Origin: Ruegeria sp. SCSIO 43209
GTDB lineage: Bacteria > Pseudomonadota > Alphaproteobacteria > Rhodobacterales > Rhodobacteraceae
Length of the DNA stretch: 64,000 nucleotides
Reading direction: 5' to 3'
Assembly: GCF_019904295.1 (NCBI RefSeq)
Contig: NZ_CP065359.1
Coordinates: 1,947,001-2,011,000 of the forward strand
Part shown: piece by piece, positions 35,389-44,761 of the stretch
Numbering within the stretch: position 1 is the first letter of the stretch
How the letters are laid out: each line of letters starts with the position of its first letter
Notes under the pieces: model-generated
The model's database searches: none
Told to the model about the DNA's origin: nothing
What the model saw: only the letters and a program-made list of their open reading frames with translations
Translations under genes and position numbers: made by a program

Positions 35389-36609
35389 ATGACAGACACA
35401 ACAAAACGCCCCGAATTCTTCACCTGCCACAATGGCGACAAGGCGCCCCTGCCGTTCAGCAAGGGCGAATACGACCGCCGCCTTGGCGCCCTGCGCGCAA
35501 TCATGGCCAAGCATGACATCCCCGCCGTCCTGCTGACCTCGATGCAGAACATCGCCTATTACTCCGGCTTTCTGTACTGCTCTTTCGGCCGCCCCTACGG
35601 CTGCGTGGTAACACAGGACGCTTGCACCACTGTCTCGGCAAACATCGACGCGGGCCAACCGTGGCGGCGCTCGGTTGAGGACAACGTCATCTACACCGAC
35701 TGGAAGCGCGACAATTACTGGCGCGCAGTGGCCAGCCTGATCGGCGGGGCCAAACGGATCGGGATCGAAGGCGACCACATGACATTGGCGGCGCGCAACA
35801 CGGCGCTGGACATGCTGGGCGGACCGGAACTGATCGATATCGCACCTGACACGATGTTTGCCCGCATGGTGAAATCCGCAGAAGAGATCGAGCTGATCAA
35901 AGGCGGCGCGCGCACCGCTGACGTGGGTGGGGCCGCCATTCACGCAGCTATCCGTGAAGGCGCCACCGAGATCGAGATCGCCATGGCTGGACGCGACGCG
36001 ATGGAAGAGGAAATCGCCCGCGCCTACCCGGATGCCGAATACCGCGACACATGGGTCTGGTTCCAGTCGGCGCTTAACACCGACGGCGCACATAACCCGG
36101 TGACTAAACGCGCGCTGCAAAAGGGCGATATCCTGTCGCTGAACACCTTCCCGATGATCTCGGGCTATTACACCGCGCTGGAACGCACGCTGTTCCTGGG
36201 CGAACCCGACGCCGACAGCCTGCGCCTGTGGAAGGCCAATGTCGCGGCGCATGAGCTGGGCCTGAGCCTGATCAAACCCGGCGCGACCTGCTCGGGCATC
36301 ACGGCTGAGATCAACCGCTTCTTCGCGGATGAGGGCCTGCTGCAATATCGCTCGTTCGGGTATGGCCATTCCTTCGGCATCCTCAGCCACTATTACGGGC
36401 GCGAGGCCGGTCTGGAGCTGCGCGAAGATATCGACACGGTGCTGGAACCCGGCATGGTCGTCTCGATCGAGCCGATGCTGTGGATCCCCGAAGGCCAGCC
36501 CGGCGCGGGCGGCTATCGTGAACACGATATCCTTGTGGTTGGTGAAGACGGGGCCGAGAACATCACCGGCTTCCCCTATGGTCCCGGCCACAACATCATC
36601 GATGCATGA
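35389..36609 (+). CDS. Creatinase (creatine amidinohydrolase)
   Basis: 406 aa (Pseudomonas creatinase is 403). Hydrolyses creatine to sarcosine and urea. The family signature is seen throughout: FLYCSFGRPYG, SANIDAGQPWRRSV, IYTDWKRDNY, NTDGAHNPVT with catalytic His235, FPMISGYYTALERTLFL, FGYGHSFGILSHYYGREAG, and LELREDIDTVLEPGMVVS. These are creatinase-specific and differ from plain M24 peptidases. ATG 35389 (MTDTTKRPEFFTCHNGDK) is preferred to upstream ATGs because homology begins here. The importer next to it probably delivers creatine. No sarcosine oxidase or urease gene is in the window. Confidence 0.93.
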   Translation: MTDTTKRPEFFTCHNGDKAPLPFSKGEYDRRLGALRAIMAKHDIPAVLLTSMQNIAYYSGFLYCSFGRPYGCVVTQDACTTVSANIDAGQPWRRSVEDNVIYTDWKRDNYWRAVASLIGGAKRIGIEGDHMTLAARNTALDMLGGPELIDIAPDTMFARMVKSAEEIELIKGGARTADVGGAAIHAAIREGATEIEIAMAGRDAMEEEIARAYPDAEYRDTWVWFQSALNTDGAHNPVTKRALQKGDILSLNTFPMISGYYTALERTLFLGEPDADSLRLWKANVAAHELGLSLIKPGATCSGITAEINRFFADEGLLQYRSFGYGHSFGILSHYYGREAGLELREDIDTVLEPGMVVSIEPMLWIPEGQPGAGGYREHDILVVGEDGAENITGFPYGPGHNIIDA

Positions 36610-36638
36610 AAAAACGGGTGGGGCGACAAGCCCCACCT
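36609..36638 (-). terminator. Terminator of the ureohydrolase gene (possibly bidirectional)
   Basis: Eight-pair stem GGTGGGGC / GCCCCACC with loop GACAA; on the minus strand it is followed by CGTTTTTT. It sits between the convergent creatinase and ureohydrolase stops. Confidence 0.85.
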
Positions 36639-36639
36639 T

Positions 36640-37611
36640 CTACCGCTGGGCGCGTTCGTGAAAGATGAAGCCCAGAAAGTTCAGCAATAGCTGCGCCGCC
36701 AGAATTTGGGTACTTTCCGTCGGGTCGTAAGCAGGCGCGACTTCGACCAGATCGATGCCCACAACATCCCCGCGTTTGGCCAGACCCTGTAGAATTTCCA
36801 GTACATCGTAGTAGAGAAACCCGCCATGGCTGGGCGTACCTGTGCCCGCCGCGATTGAAGGGCAAAAAGCGTCGATATCTATCGTTACGTAATACCGTGC
36901 CCCCTGCGGGATACGCGCCAGCACTACCTCGGCCCCCAGTTTGCGCACCTGCCGCACAGACAGGATGTCCGACCCGCGCGCACGGGCGTCGTCATAGCCT
37001 TCCTTCGCGGTGGATGAGACATTCCGGATGCCCAGCTGCGTCATGCCTGAGACATAGTCTTTCTCAATCGCCCGCCGCATCGGGTTTCCGTGCCCGGCAG
37101 TCACCCCGTGGCGTTCATCGACAAAATCCAGATGCGCGTCGATCTGCACCACATGGATCGGGCCGTTCTGCGCGCAATCCTCGGCGAAGGCATTGATACA
37201 GGGGATGTTGATCGAATGATCGCCGCCGATGGTCACCGGCAGCGCGCCTGCTTTCAGGATTTTGCCCACGCCCAGTTCGATATTCGCATGGCTTTCCTCG
37301 GTCTTGGTATGGATAATATCCGCATCCCCCAGATCAACGATCCGCACGGAGCCATCCAGATAGGTTGCGTCATCTTCGTGATCATAAGCCCCGGCGTGGC
37401 CGAAACTGAACAGGGTCGAGGCTTCGCGCACGGCCCGAGGTCCAAACCGCGCCCCCGGTCGCCATTGGGTCCCGAAATCGAAGGGCGCGCCGAGAACGGC
37501 GATATCCGCCTCTATCTCATCCCAATTCTCAACATAAGGAGATTTGGCGAAGGTTGAGATGCCGACAAAAGGCAGGTTTAGTCGCCCCGCCTTATAACCA
37601 TGGTCTTGCAT
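36640..37611 (-). CDS. Agmatinase-family ureohydrolase
   Basis: 323 aa from ATG 37611 (AAAGGAA upstream); longer starts up to 37689 lack support. Manganese-site motifs GGDHS (131-132), DAHLDFVD (158-165) and DID (245-247) are present, so it should release urea from a guanidino compound. Unusual: the common DxDxxDPxxxPGTGTP segment reads DIDAFCPSIAAGTGTP, with Cys250 where Asp is usual and Ala for Pro. This points away from plain agmatinase, perhaps to guanidino-acid or guanidine substrates. Convergent with creatinase, which also makes urea. Confidence 0.82.
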   Translation of the reverse strand: MQDHGYKAGRLNLPFVGISTFAKSPYVENWDEIEADIAVLGAPFDFGTQWRPGARFGPRAVREASTLFSFGHAGAYDHEDDATYLDGSVRIVDLGDADIIHTKTEESHANIELGVGKILKAGALPVTIGGDHSINIPCINAFAEDCAQNGPIHVVQIDAHLDFVDERHGVTAGHGNPMRRAIEKDYVSGMTQLGIRNVSSTAKEGYDDARARGSDILSVRQVRKLGAEVVLARIPQGARYYVTIDIDAFCPSIAAGTGTPSHGGFLYYDVLEILQGLAKRGDVVGIDLVEVAPAYDPTESTQILAAQLLLNFLGFIFHERAQR

Positions 37612-37801
37612 GGGTATTTCCTTTTTCATTGCCACTGTCACGTTCGATGACATCAATCGCAGCAGCATCTTGTGCTCAGGATGGACCAATGTCGAGATGC
37701 CCGGCGTGCAGCTTCAGAAATTCGAGCCACTCACGCGAGTGTTGCGTGTATGTGATCTGCTTTGCGGGCAAGATCGAATATGAACCCGATCGGAGGATGC
37801 C

Positions 37802-39172
37802 ATGTCGATTCCACGTCGCAGCTTTGTCGGCCTGTTGGGGGCAAGCGCTGTAGCACCTCGAGCTCTTTGGGCGCAGGATGACCCTGTCTACGATGCCGTA
37901 CGTTCAACTTTGTATGGTAGTCGGACCGATTTCGAAGCCGGGATGGCGTTCCTGACCGAGCGCGGCAACCCGGACGTTGTGCCCGCGCTTTTGACGGCGA
38001 TGCGCTATGGCAGAAGGCGAGAGCGAGACATTGCCAAAGTCATGGAAGCGTTGAGCGGCGCGCGCCACGGCACAGACTGGTTCGAATGGATGCTATGGCA
38101 AGAACGGAACGCTCAGATTGTACCTCATCCATCTTTGATACCGTTCAAACGCGAAGTTCTTTTGGGCATCGATCAGAACTTCGATGTGTTCCTGAAACCC
38201 GAATATTTGCAACGCGACAACATGAAGATTCGGCTGGAAGAGATCAGTTGGGGTGGTGTGCTCAAGGATGGTATCCCTTCGCTGGACAATCCCAAGCTGA
38301 TCCCTGCGGCGCGGGCGGACTACATGAAAGACGACGATCTGGTCTTTGGCGTCTCGATCAACGGCGATGTACGCGCTTATCCGCTGCGCATCATGGGCTG
38401 GCACGAGATGTTCAACGAGGTGATCGGAGGCGTTTCGGTAGCACTGGCCTATTGTACGCTGTGCGGATCGGGGATTTTGTTTGAAACGCAGGTCGAGGGG
38501 CGGCGGAAGCCGTTTGTATTTGGCTCGTCCGGGTTCCTGTATCGGTCGAACAAATTGATGTTCGACCGTGAGACGCATTCGTTATGGAACCAGTACACAG
38601 GTAAGCCCGTGGTCGGACCGCTGGTCAACAGTGGGATCGAGCTGAAGCAGCGTCCTGTGGTGATCACCCGCTGGGACAGCTGGAAGGCGTCGCATCCAGA
38701 TACGCAGGTGCTGTCGCTCAGCACCGGTCATCGGCGCAACTATGGCTCGGGCGTTGTGTATCGCGATTATTTTGCCTCACCCGATCTGATGTTCCCGGCC
38801 TTGGTCGATCAAAGTCGGCATCGCCAGAAGGACTACGTGTTCGCCGTGCGCCAGTTCGGCGCGGCGCGGGCGTGGCCGTTGGACGCGTTCAAGGGCAAGC
38901 CGGTGATCAACGATGCGATTGGCGGGCGGGCACTGATGCTGATGGGCGACCCGGACAAGCGCAGCGTGCGCGCCTACGAGCGTGGATCGCGCCAGTTCCG
39001 CGCGACCACCGATGGCGGGCTGCTGGACGAAACGGGCAACAAGTGGCGCGTCACCGAAGAGGCACTGATTGGCCCGGATGGCGCAGAGTTGCCGCGCGTC
39101 GCGGGACATATCTCGTATTGGTTTGCCTGGGACAATTATCTGGGCGACACAGCCAGCGTTTACGGACGCTGA
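37802..39172 (+). CDS. DUF3179 domain protein with Tat signal
   Basis: 456 aa. MSIPRRSFVGLLGASAVAPR is a twin-arginine-type signal, with cleavage near LWA-QDD, so it is exported. The core is DUF3179: ALAYCTLCGSGILFETQVEG, GSSGFLYRSNKLMFDRETHS, LWNQYTGKPVVGPLV, and SWKASHPDTQVLS. Function unknown; the conserved CTLC pair suggests metal or redox chemistry, but that is speculation. The start follows CGGAGG. It is divergent from the ureohydrolase and convergent, with no gap, with the ClC gene. Confidence 0.88.
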   Translation: MSIPRRSFVGLLGASAVAPRALWAQDDPVYDAVRSTLYGSRTDFEAGMAFLTERGNPDVVPALLTAMRYGRRRERDIAKVMEALSGARHGTDWFEWMLWQERNAQIVPHPSLIPFKREVLLGIDQNFDVFLKPEYLQRDNMKIRLEEISWGGVLKDGIPSLDNPKLIPAARADYMKDDDLVFGVSINGDVRAYPLRIMGWHEMFNEVIGGVSVALAYCTLCGSGILFETQVEGRRKPFVFGSSGFLYRSNKLMFDRETHSLWNQYTGKPVVGPLVNSGIELKQRPVVITRWDSWKASHPDTQVLSLSTGHRRNYGSGVVYRDYFASPDLMFPALVDQSRHRQKDYVFAVRQFGAARAWPLDAFKGKPVINDAIGGRALMLMGDPDKRSVRAYERGSRQFRATTDGGLLDETGNKWRVTEEALIGPDGAELPRVAGHISYWFAWDNYLGDTASVYGR

Positions 39173-40858
39173 TCAAGAATGTTCCTCGGCCGCTGTGGCG
39201 GCCAGCGCGCGGTTGTAAGCTTTCAGCGCGTCGATGTGATAGAGCGCGCCAACGGGGTTTTCACAGCCGTCCTTGTCGATGATCACCACCGGGATGCAAG
39301 GGATGTCATCGCGGTCGAAATATGGCATCGCGGCCTCAAGCGTGGCGCTGGCCTTGACGCATAGGCCTTGTTCGATCAATGCCTGCGCGTCTTCCTTGGA
39401 GATCGAACGCGCGTCCCCCAGCGGGCGCATCACCGCGCCTGCCCGCAACATTGCCAGCAGGTACGCCTGCGGCCCGGCGGCCAAGTGCACATTGCGTCGT
39501 TCCAGCTGGGTCAGGAAGAAGGACCGGTCCACAAGGCGCGAGGCCAGCGCAGTGGACATCGAGACCGAAACCATCACGGCGAGGCCGATCTGCCAGTCTC
39601 CGGTCAATTCAAACACGATGAGCGTGGTTGAGATTGGTGCGCCCAGCACCGCGGCAGCCACCGCGCCCATCCCGGCAAAGGCATAGAGCGTATGGGTGCC
39701 TGACACATCTGGCAGTAATCCGGTGGCGATCAGGCCGAAGGCCAACCCGGTCAGCGCTCCGATCATCAATGAAGGGGAAAACACACCACCACCCATGCGA
39801 CCGCCCATGGTAATCGCCACTGCGACGGTTTTGATGACCGCGAACAGGATCGCGGTCGTCAGCACGAGGTCCCCGGTCAAGGCACGGATCGTGGTTTCGT
39901 ATCCCACGCCGATGATGTGCGGAAACCAGACCGCCAACAGGCCGAGCATCGCGCCCGAAACACCGGGGCGCAGCCAGCGCGGCAGAGACAAGCGGTTTTG
40001 GATATGCGTGCCGATATCCTCGGCGAAGAAGATCGATCGCATCAGCAGCAGCGAGACCAGCCCGCAAATCAGGCCTAGGATCAGGAAGGCGGGCAGCTCG
40101 ACATAGAATTGCAACGACCCGGGCGTATCCAGCGTGAATTCGGTCACGTCACCATAAGCCAGCCGGTTGATCACGGTCCCCGCGACCGAGGCGATGACAA
40201 TGGGCGCAAAGGCATGAACGGCGAAGTGGCGCAGCACAACCTCAAGCGCAAACAAGGCACCGGCGATGGGGGCGTTGAAACTGGCCGAAACAGCAGCGGC
40301 CACAGCGCAACCCAATAGGTCGCGCCCGGTGATACCGTCGGCGTGGATACGGTCGCTGACCCAAGTCGAGATGACCCCGGCCATATGCACAACAGGTCCT
40401 TCTCGCCCCGTGGATCCGCCTGAGCTGAGCGTGATCAGCGAAGCGAAAAAAGATGCGATACCGGCCTTCTTTTCGACCCGTCCATCAGTGATGGCCGCAC
40501 CCTCGATCACATCAGCTACCGAACGCACACGGCCATCATCGGTGTACCTGTTCAGGATGATCCCGACGACCAACCCGCCGACCACAGGTGTAAGGAAAAT
40601 CCAGAGCCAATGCAGCTTCTCAGCATGGCTGTGCAGGAACAGGATATCTTCGGTGTTGTAGAGATAAGCCTGCAACGACGAGATCGCCATCCGGAATCCC
40701 AGCGCCATGAAGCCTGCAGCGATCCCGATGACCAGAGCAATAAACCAGAACTGAATCTGGCTGGGGCCACGATGAAGCATTACCCGCCATGCATCCCGCA
40801 GCGCCGAGAGGGCTTGATTGAGCTGATTGCGCAGCACGGTGCGGGTCGATTGGGTCAT
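39173..40858 (-). CDS. ClC-family chloride channel or H+/Cl- exchanger with C-terminal CBS region
   Basis: 561 aa. Selectivity-filter segments: GGSTGREGPVVHMAG near residue 148 and GGVFSPSLMIGA near 357. Ten or more helices span residues 35-430. The last 120 residues (from about 440) contain a CBS-type region that may sense nucleotides. The glutamate of GREGP is present, consistent with proton-coupled exchange or gating. Single gene, start MTQSTRTVLRNQ. Confidence 0.92.
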   Translation of the reverse strand: MTQSTRTVLRNQLNQALSALRDAWRVMLHRGPSQIQFWFIALVIGIAAGFMALGFRMAISSLQAYLYNTEDILFLHSHAEKLHWLWIFLTPVVGGLVVGIILNRYTDDGRVRSVADVIEGAAITDGRVEKKAGIASFFASLITLSSGGSTGREGPVVHMAGVISTWVSDRIHADGITGRDLLGCAVAAAVSASFNAPIAGALFALEVVLRHFAVHAFAPIVIASVAGTVINRLAYGDVTEFTLDTPGSLQFYVELPAFLILGLICGLVSLLLMRSIFFAEDIGTHIQNRLSLPRWLRPGVSGAMLGLLAVWFPHIIGVGYETTIRALTGDLVLTTAILFAVIKTVAVAITMGGRMGGGVFSPSLMIGALTGLAFGLIATGLLPDVSGTHTLYAFAGMGAVAAAVLGAPISTTLIVFELTGDWQIGLAVMVSVSMSTALASRLVDRSFFLTQLERRNVHLAAGPQAYLLAMLRAGAVMRPLGDARSISKEDAQALIEQGLCVKASATLEAAMPYFDRDDIPCIPVVIIDKDGCENPVGALYHIDALKAYNRALAATAAEEHS

Positions 40859-40950
40859 TGGCCCTCGTTGGGGTGGTCGCCTGACCCTTAGTAAGCCACG
40901 CGCGCGCCTTAGAAAAGTCGGTTCACGACAAGATGCTCACAGAATGCGCG

Positions 40951-42600
40951 TCATGCATCCAACAGGGCACGGGCAGCGGCACGTGCCTCATCCGTAATGG
41001 TGTCGCCTGCGACCATCCGGGCGATTTCGTCGACGCGGTCGGGGTCGGCCAGCGGGATCACGGTGGACAGGGTCTGATCGCCGGTGACCTGTTTCTGCAC
41101 CCGCCAGTGATGCGCCGCCCGTGCGGCCACTTGCGGCGAGTGGGTGACGACCAGCACCTGCCCGCCCTGCGCGAGTGCGGCCAGACGGCGGCCCACCGCG
41201 TCCGCCGTGGCACCGCCGACACCGCGGTCAATCTCGTCAAAGATCATCGTGCGGGCACTGTCTTCGCCCGTTAGGCAGACCTTAAGCGCCAGCAGAAAGC
41301 GGCTGAGCTCGCCGCCCGAGGCGATTTTGTTGAGCGGCCCTGACGGCGCCCCCGGGTTGGTGGCGACGGTGAAGGCCACCGCGTCGGTGCCTTCGGGGCC
41401 TGGGTCGGTCGCGGTGATCTCGGTCCGGAACACGGCGCGTTCCATTTTCAGGGGCGCGAGTTCAGCCATTACTGCGGTGTCCAACGCACTGGCGGCCTTA
41501 CGGCGCGTTTCGCCGAGTGCGGTGGCCGCGTTGTCATACGCAGCTTGTGCCGCGTCCACAGCAGCGCGTTTGTTGCTGAGGTCGGCGTCACCTGCATCCA
41601 GCCGGTTCAGGCGGTCGCGCAAGGTATCGGCGAAGGTGCCCAGATCATCGGGGGCCACATCGTGTTTGCGTGCCAGCGCGCGAATGGCAAAGAGGCGTTC
41701 CTCGGCCTGTTCCAGTTCCGCTGGGTTAAAATCGAGCGCTTGCAGACAGGCGTTGACCCCATCCTGCGCCTCGCCCAGTTCGATCAGGGCGCGACCCAGC
41801 GCTGCAATGGGGCCTTCCAACTGGCCACCCGCATTGTCCGACACGCCTTCCAGCCAGCGCACGGCATCGGCCATCGCGCCCTCGGCCCCGTCGCCGCCTA
41901 GCAAGGCAAAGGCACGGGCCACGTCGTCGCGAATCCGTTCGGCCCCTTGCATCATGCGGCGGCGGGCGTCGAGATCGGCATCCTCGCCCGGTTGCGGGTC
42001 AAGCTGATCCAACTCGGCAACGGAATGACGCAGGAACTCTTCTTCGGCACGCATAGCCTCCAGCGCTGCCTCAGTCTGCGCCAGAGCTTTGCGGGCGATG
42101 GACATCTGGCCCCATGCGGCACGCACGGCGGCCAACTGATCCCCTGCCCCGGCATAGGCATCCAGCGTTGCGCGATGCCCGCGTGGGTTCAGCAGGCCTC
42201 GGTCATCATGTTGGCCGTGTAGTTCGATCAGAGTTTCCGACAGCGCCCGTAACACTTCGCCCGAACAACGGCGGTCATTGACCCATGCAGTCTTACGTCC
42301 CTCGGCCGTGTTGACGCGGCGCAGGATCAGCTCCTCGCCACCGGGCAGACCCGCCTCGGCCAGAATCGAATGGGCAGGGTGATCGTCAGGCAGTTCAAAC
42401 TCGGCCACAACTTCGCCCTGTGCGGCCCCCTGACGAACCAGCTCGGCGCGCCCTCGCCAGCCCAGCACAAAGCCCAGCGAATCCAGCAAGATCGACTTGC
42501 CCGCGCCGGTTTCACCGGTCAAAGCATTCAAGCCCGGCTGAAACGTCAGCTCCAGCCGGTCGATGATCAGCATGTCGCGGATATCAAGGGCGCGCAGCAT
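40951..42600 (-). CDS. recN: DNA repair protein RecN
   Basis: 549-aa SMC-like ATPase for double-strand break repair. Walker A GETGAGKS at about 29-36, signature SGGELSRFLLALK near 430, Walker B TMIFDEIDRGVGG near 455, with coiled-coil arms between. Length matches the family. It ends the bamD-recN pair (36-base gap), a common arrangement in alphaproteobacteria. Confidence 0.96.
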   Translation of the reverse strand: MLRALDIRDMLIIDRLELTFQPGLNALTGETGAGKSILLDSLGFVLGWRGRAELVRQGAAQGEVVAEFELPDDHPAHSILAEAGLPGGEELILRRVNTAEGRKTAWVNDRRCSGEVLRALSETLIELHGQHDDRGLLNPRGHRATLDAYAGAGDQLAAVRAAWGQMSIARKALAQTEAALEAMRAEEEFLRHSVAELDQLDPQPGEDADLDARRRMMQGAERIRDDVARAFALLGGDGAEGAMADAVRWLEGVSDNAGGQLEGPIAALGRALIELGEAQDGVNACLQALDFNPAELEQAEERLFAIRALARKHDVAPDDLGTFADTLRDRLNRLDAGDADLSNKRAAVDAAQAAYDNAATALGETRRKAASALDTAVMAELAPLKMERAVFRTEITATDPGPEGTDAVAFTVATNPGAPSGPLNKIASGGELSRFLLALKVCLTGEDSARTMIFDEIDRGVGGATADAVGRRLAALAQGGQVLVVTHSPQVAARAAHHWRVQKQVTGDQTLSTVIPLADPDRVDEIARMVAGDTITDEARAAARALLDA

Positions 42601-42636
42601 CGGGTCTTTAGCGTCCCAAGCCTTTAGCCATGGCCG

Positions 42637-43509
42637 TTACAACCACTCACCCTTGACGGTCTGGCGATAGATCGTGCTGAGCCAATTGTTACCTCGGCTC
42701 TTTAGATCGAGACCACGCGACGTCAGCAACGTGTACCCCGCGTCGTACCATTCCGAGGACTGATAGTTGTAACCCAGAATCGCACCCGCGGTCTGCGCCT
42801 CGTCCACCAGTCCCAGCGCCAGATACGCCTCGATCAGGCGATAGAGCGCCTCGGCGGTATGAGATGTGGTCTGAAAATCTTCGACCACCACGCGGAATCG
42901 GTTGATCGCCGCAGTGAAGTGATCCTGACGCAGATAATAGCGCCCGATCTCCATCTCTTTGCCAGCCAGATGGTCGAAGGCAAGGTCGAACTTCAGTACG
43001 GCAGATGTGGCATACTCACTGTCTGGGTAGACTTCGATCACCGTGCGCAGGGCCTGCAGTGCCTGAAAGGTCAGCCCCTGATCACGGCCAACTTCGTCGA
43101 TCTGATCATAGTAGCTGAGCGCCAGAAGATACTGGGCATAGGCGGCGTCTTCGTCAGTGGGATAGAAATCGATATATCGCTGCGCGGCGGCGCGGCTTTC
43201 TTCATAGTTCTGGTCCGAATGGAATGAGAACGCCTGCATGATCAGCGCACGTTTCGCCCAATCGGAATAAGGATAAAGCCGCTCTACTTCAGAGAAATAC
43301 CAAGCCGCGTCGTCCGAGCGATTCTGCGACAGCTCGTATTCACCGCGGGTGTAAATCTGTTCAGGCGTGAAACCTTCGAGGTTTTGGCTGCGGTCTGCCC
43401 CACGGTTACCAAACAGACCTCCGGCATTGCCACATGCCGTCAAAGTTGCTGCCAGAAGAAGCGCACCTGCGATTCTGACTGCCGCTTTGCTGCCAACCAT
43501 TCCGCCCAT
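42637..43509 (-). CDS. bamD: Outer-membrane assembly lipoprotein BamD
   Basis: 290 aa. Lipoprotein signal ending at LTAC (Cys near residue 26), followed by five TPR-like helical repeats (EQIYTRGEYELSQNRSDDAA, KRALIMQAFSFHSDQNYEES and others). It belongs to the BAM complex that inserts outer-membrane proteins. Start 43509 (MGGMVGSK) or 43500 are both possible. Encoded just after lpxC, so envelope genes are grouped. Confidence 0.94.
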   Translation of the reverse strand: MGGMVGSKAAVRIAGALLLAATLTACGNAGGLFGNRGADRSQNLEGFTPEQIYTRGEYELSQNRSDDAAWYFSEVERLYPYSDWAKRALIMQAFSFHSDQNYEESRAAAQRYIDFYPTDEDAAYAQYLLALSYYDQIDEVGRDQGLTFQALQALRTVIEVYPDSEYATSAVLKFDLAFDHLAGKEMEIGRYYLRQDHFTAAINRFRVVVEDFQTTSHTAEALYRLIEAYLALGLVDEAQTAGAILGYNYQSSEWYDAGYTLLTSRGLDLKSRGNNWLSTIYRQTVKGEWL

Positions 43510-43626
43510 CCTTGTCGTCTACTTAGCGGGAATTACCCCTGATCGGGCCTCGGTCTAGCACATAAAATTCCAGTGCAAAACGCCTTATCCACCCTCATGG
43601 CGCAAATGTCGTCAGAGTTGATCAGA

Positions 43627-44547
43627 TCACGCAACCTGCGGGATTTCGCTTCGCACAAGGCCCTGGCCGGGCAGACGCGCGGCTTGTTCAGGGGTACAAA
43701 GGATCGGTCGCACAGCGCCCGGTGTTTCGAACAGTTTGCGCAGCAATGTGTTAGTCATCGAATGCCCCGACTTCTCGCCGACAAAGCGCCCCAGAATCGG
43801 ACCGCCTGCAAGATAGAGATCACCCAGAGCGTCCAGCATTTTGTGGCGCACCGCTTCATCCGTGTGACGGAAGCCACCCGGGGTCAGGACTTCGTCGCCC
43901 TGTACGACTACGGCATTGTCCAATGTGCCGCCCAAGGCCAATCCGTTTTCACGCATCGCTTCGACATCTGTGCGGCGGCAAAACGTGCGACTGTCGCAGA
44001 GTTCACGCGCAAACGAACCATTGCGCATGTCCAAAACTTTTGTCTGGCTTCCAATGGCGTCATCTTCGAAATCAATGTGGAACTCGATCTCCAGACCTTC
44101 CGCAGGCGCGATAGATGCCTTTGCGCCCTCGCGTTCAACAGAGACGGGTTTGAGCACTTCATAAGCCAGTACCGGACTAGCCTGACGACGAACGCCTTTG
44201 GCCATGATGCCCCGAACAAAGGCCACGGACGAACCATCCATGATCGGGACTTCGGGACCGTCGATTTCAATCAGCGCATTATGGACACCACATCCGGCAA
44301 GTGCCGCCATGATGTGTTCCACAGTCGATACCGACACATTCGCATCGTTAACCAATCGTGTGCAAAGAGGCGTCCGCTCAACAACATCATAGATAGCGGG
44401 GATCAACGCATTGCCCAGCTCGATATCAGTCCGTTTGAACCAGATTCCATGACCTGCCGCTGCAGGCTTCAGAACCATCGTCGCAGGCTTGCCGCTATGC
44501 AGCCCAGTGCCCACAAACGTGACTGAAGATTTGAGCGTATGTTGCAA
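43627..44547 (-). CDS. lpxC: UDP-3-O-acyl-N-acetylglucosamine deacetylase
   Basis: 306-aa zinc enzyme of lipid A synthesis. Zinc ligands: His in VSTVEHIMAAL and the HKMLDALGDL pair (His and Asp). It starts MQHTLKSSVTFVGTGLHSG, typical of LpxC. It lies 214 bases downstream of ftsZ, beyond the ftsZ terminator, so it probably has its own promoter in that gap. Confidence 0.97.
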   Translation of the reverse strand: MQHTLKSSVTFVGTGLHSGKPATMVLKPAAAGHGIWFKRTDIELGNALIPAIYDVVERTPLCTRLVNDANVSVSTVEHIMAALAGCGVHNALIEIDGPEVPIMDGSSVAFVRGIMAKGVRRQASPVLAYEVLKPVSVEREGAKASIAPAEGLEIEFHIDFEDDAIGSQTKVLDMRNGSFARELCDSRTFCRRTDVEAMRENGLALGGTLDNAVVVQGDEVLTPGGFRHTDEAVRHKMLDALGDLYLAGGPILGRFVGEKSGHSMTNTLLRKLFETPGAVRPILCTPEQAARLPGQGLVRSEIPQVA

Positions 44548-44709
44548 TGTGAGCCTCGGTGAGTTGTGTCCAGCCTATCAGGGGCTGTGTTGCACCCTCA
44601 ACTAAGGAAGGGGGCGTTAAGGCTCAACTCACCTTTTGCAACCGAATGAAACATGAATGTGACACATCGGCAAATCCCTGCTTACACCAGCTCAACACTT
44701 TGTGTTTCC

Positions 44710-44740
44710 ACAAAAAAGGGCCGCGCGATGGCGGCCCTTC
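44710..44740 (-). terminator. Rho-independent terminator of ftsZ
   Basis: Nine-pair stem AAGGGCCGC / GCGGCCCTT with a 6-base loop; on the minus strand it runs into TTTTGTGG. It lies 22 bases after the ftsZ stop. Confidence 0.9.
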
Positions 44741-44761
44741 GGGATGATTTTGTTACCGCGA

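Noticed and set aside
35383..36636. 417-aa open frame on the minus strand
   Set aside because: Antisense to creatinase, caused by high GC at third codon positions.
41144..42007. 287-aa Ser/Ala-rich open frame on the plus strand
   Set aside because: Antisense to recN, low-complexity composition typical of shadow frames.
43573..44526. 317-aa open frame on the plus strand
   Set aside because: Antisense to lpxC; no family features.
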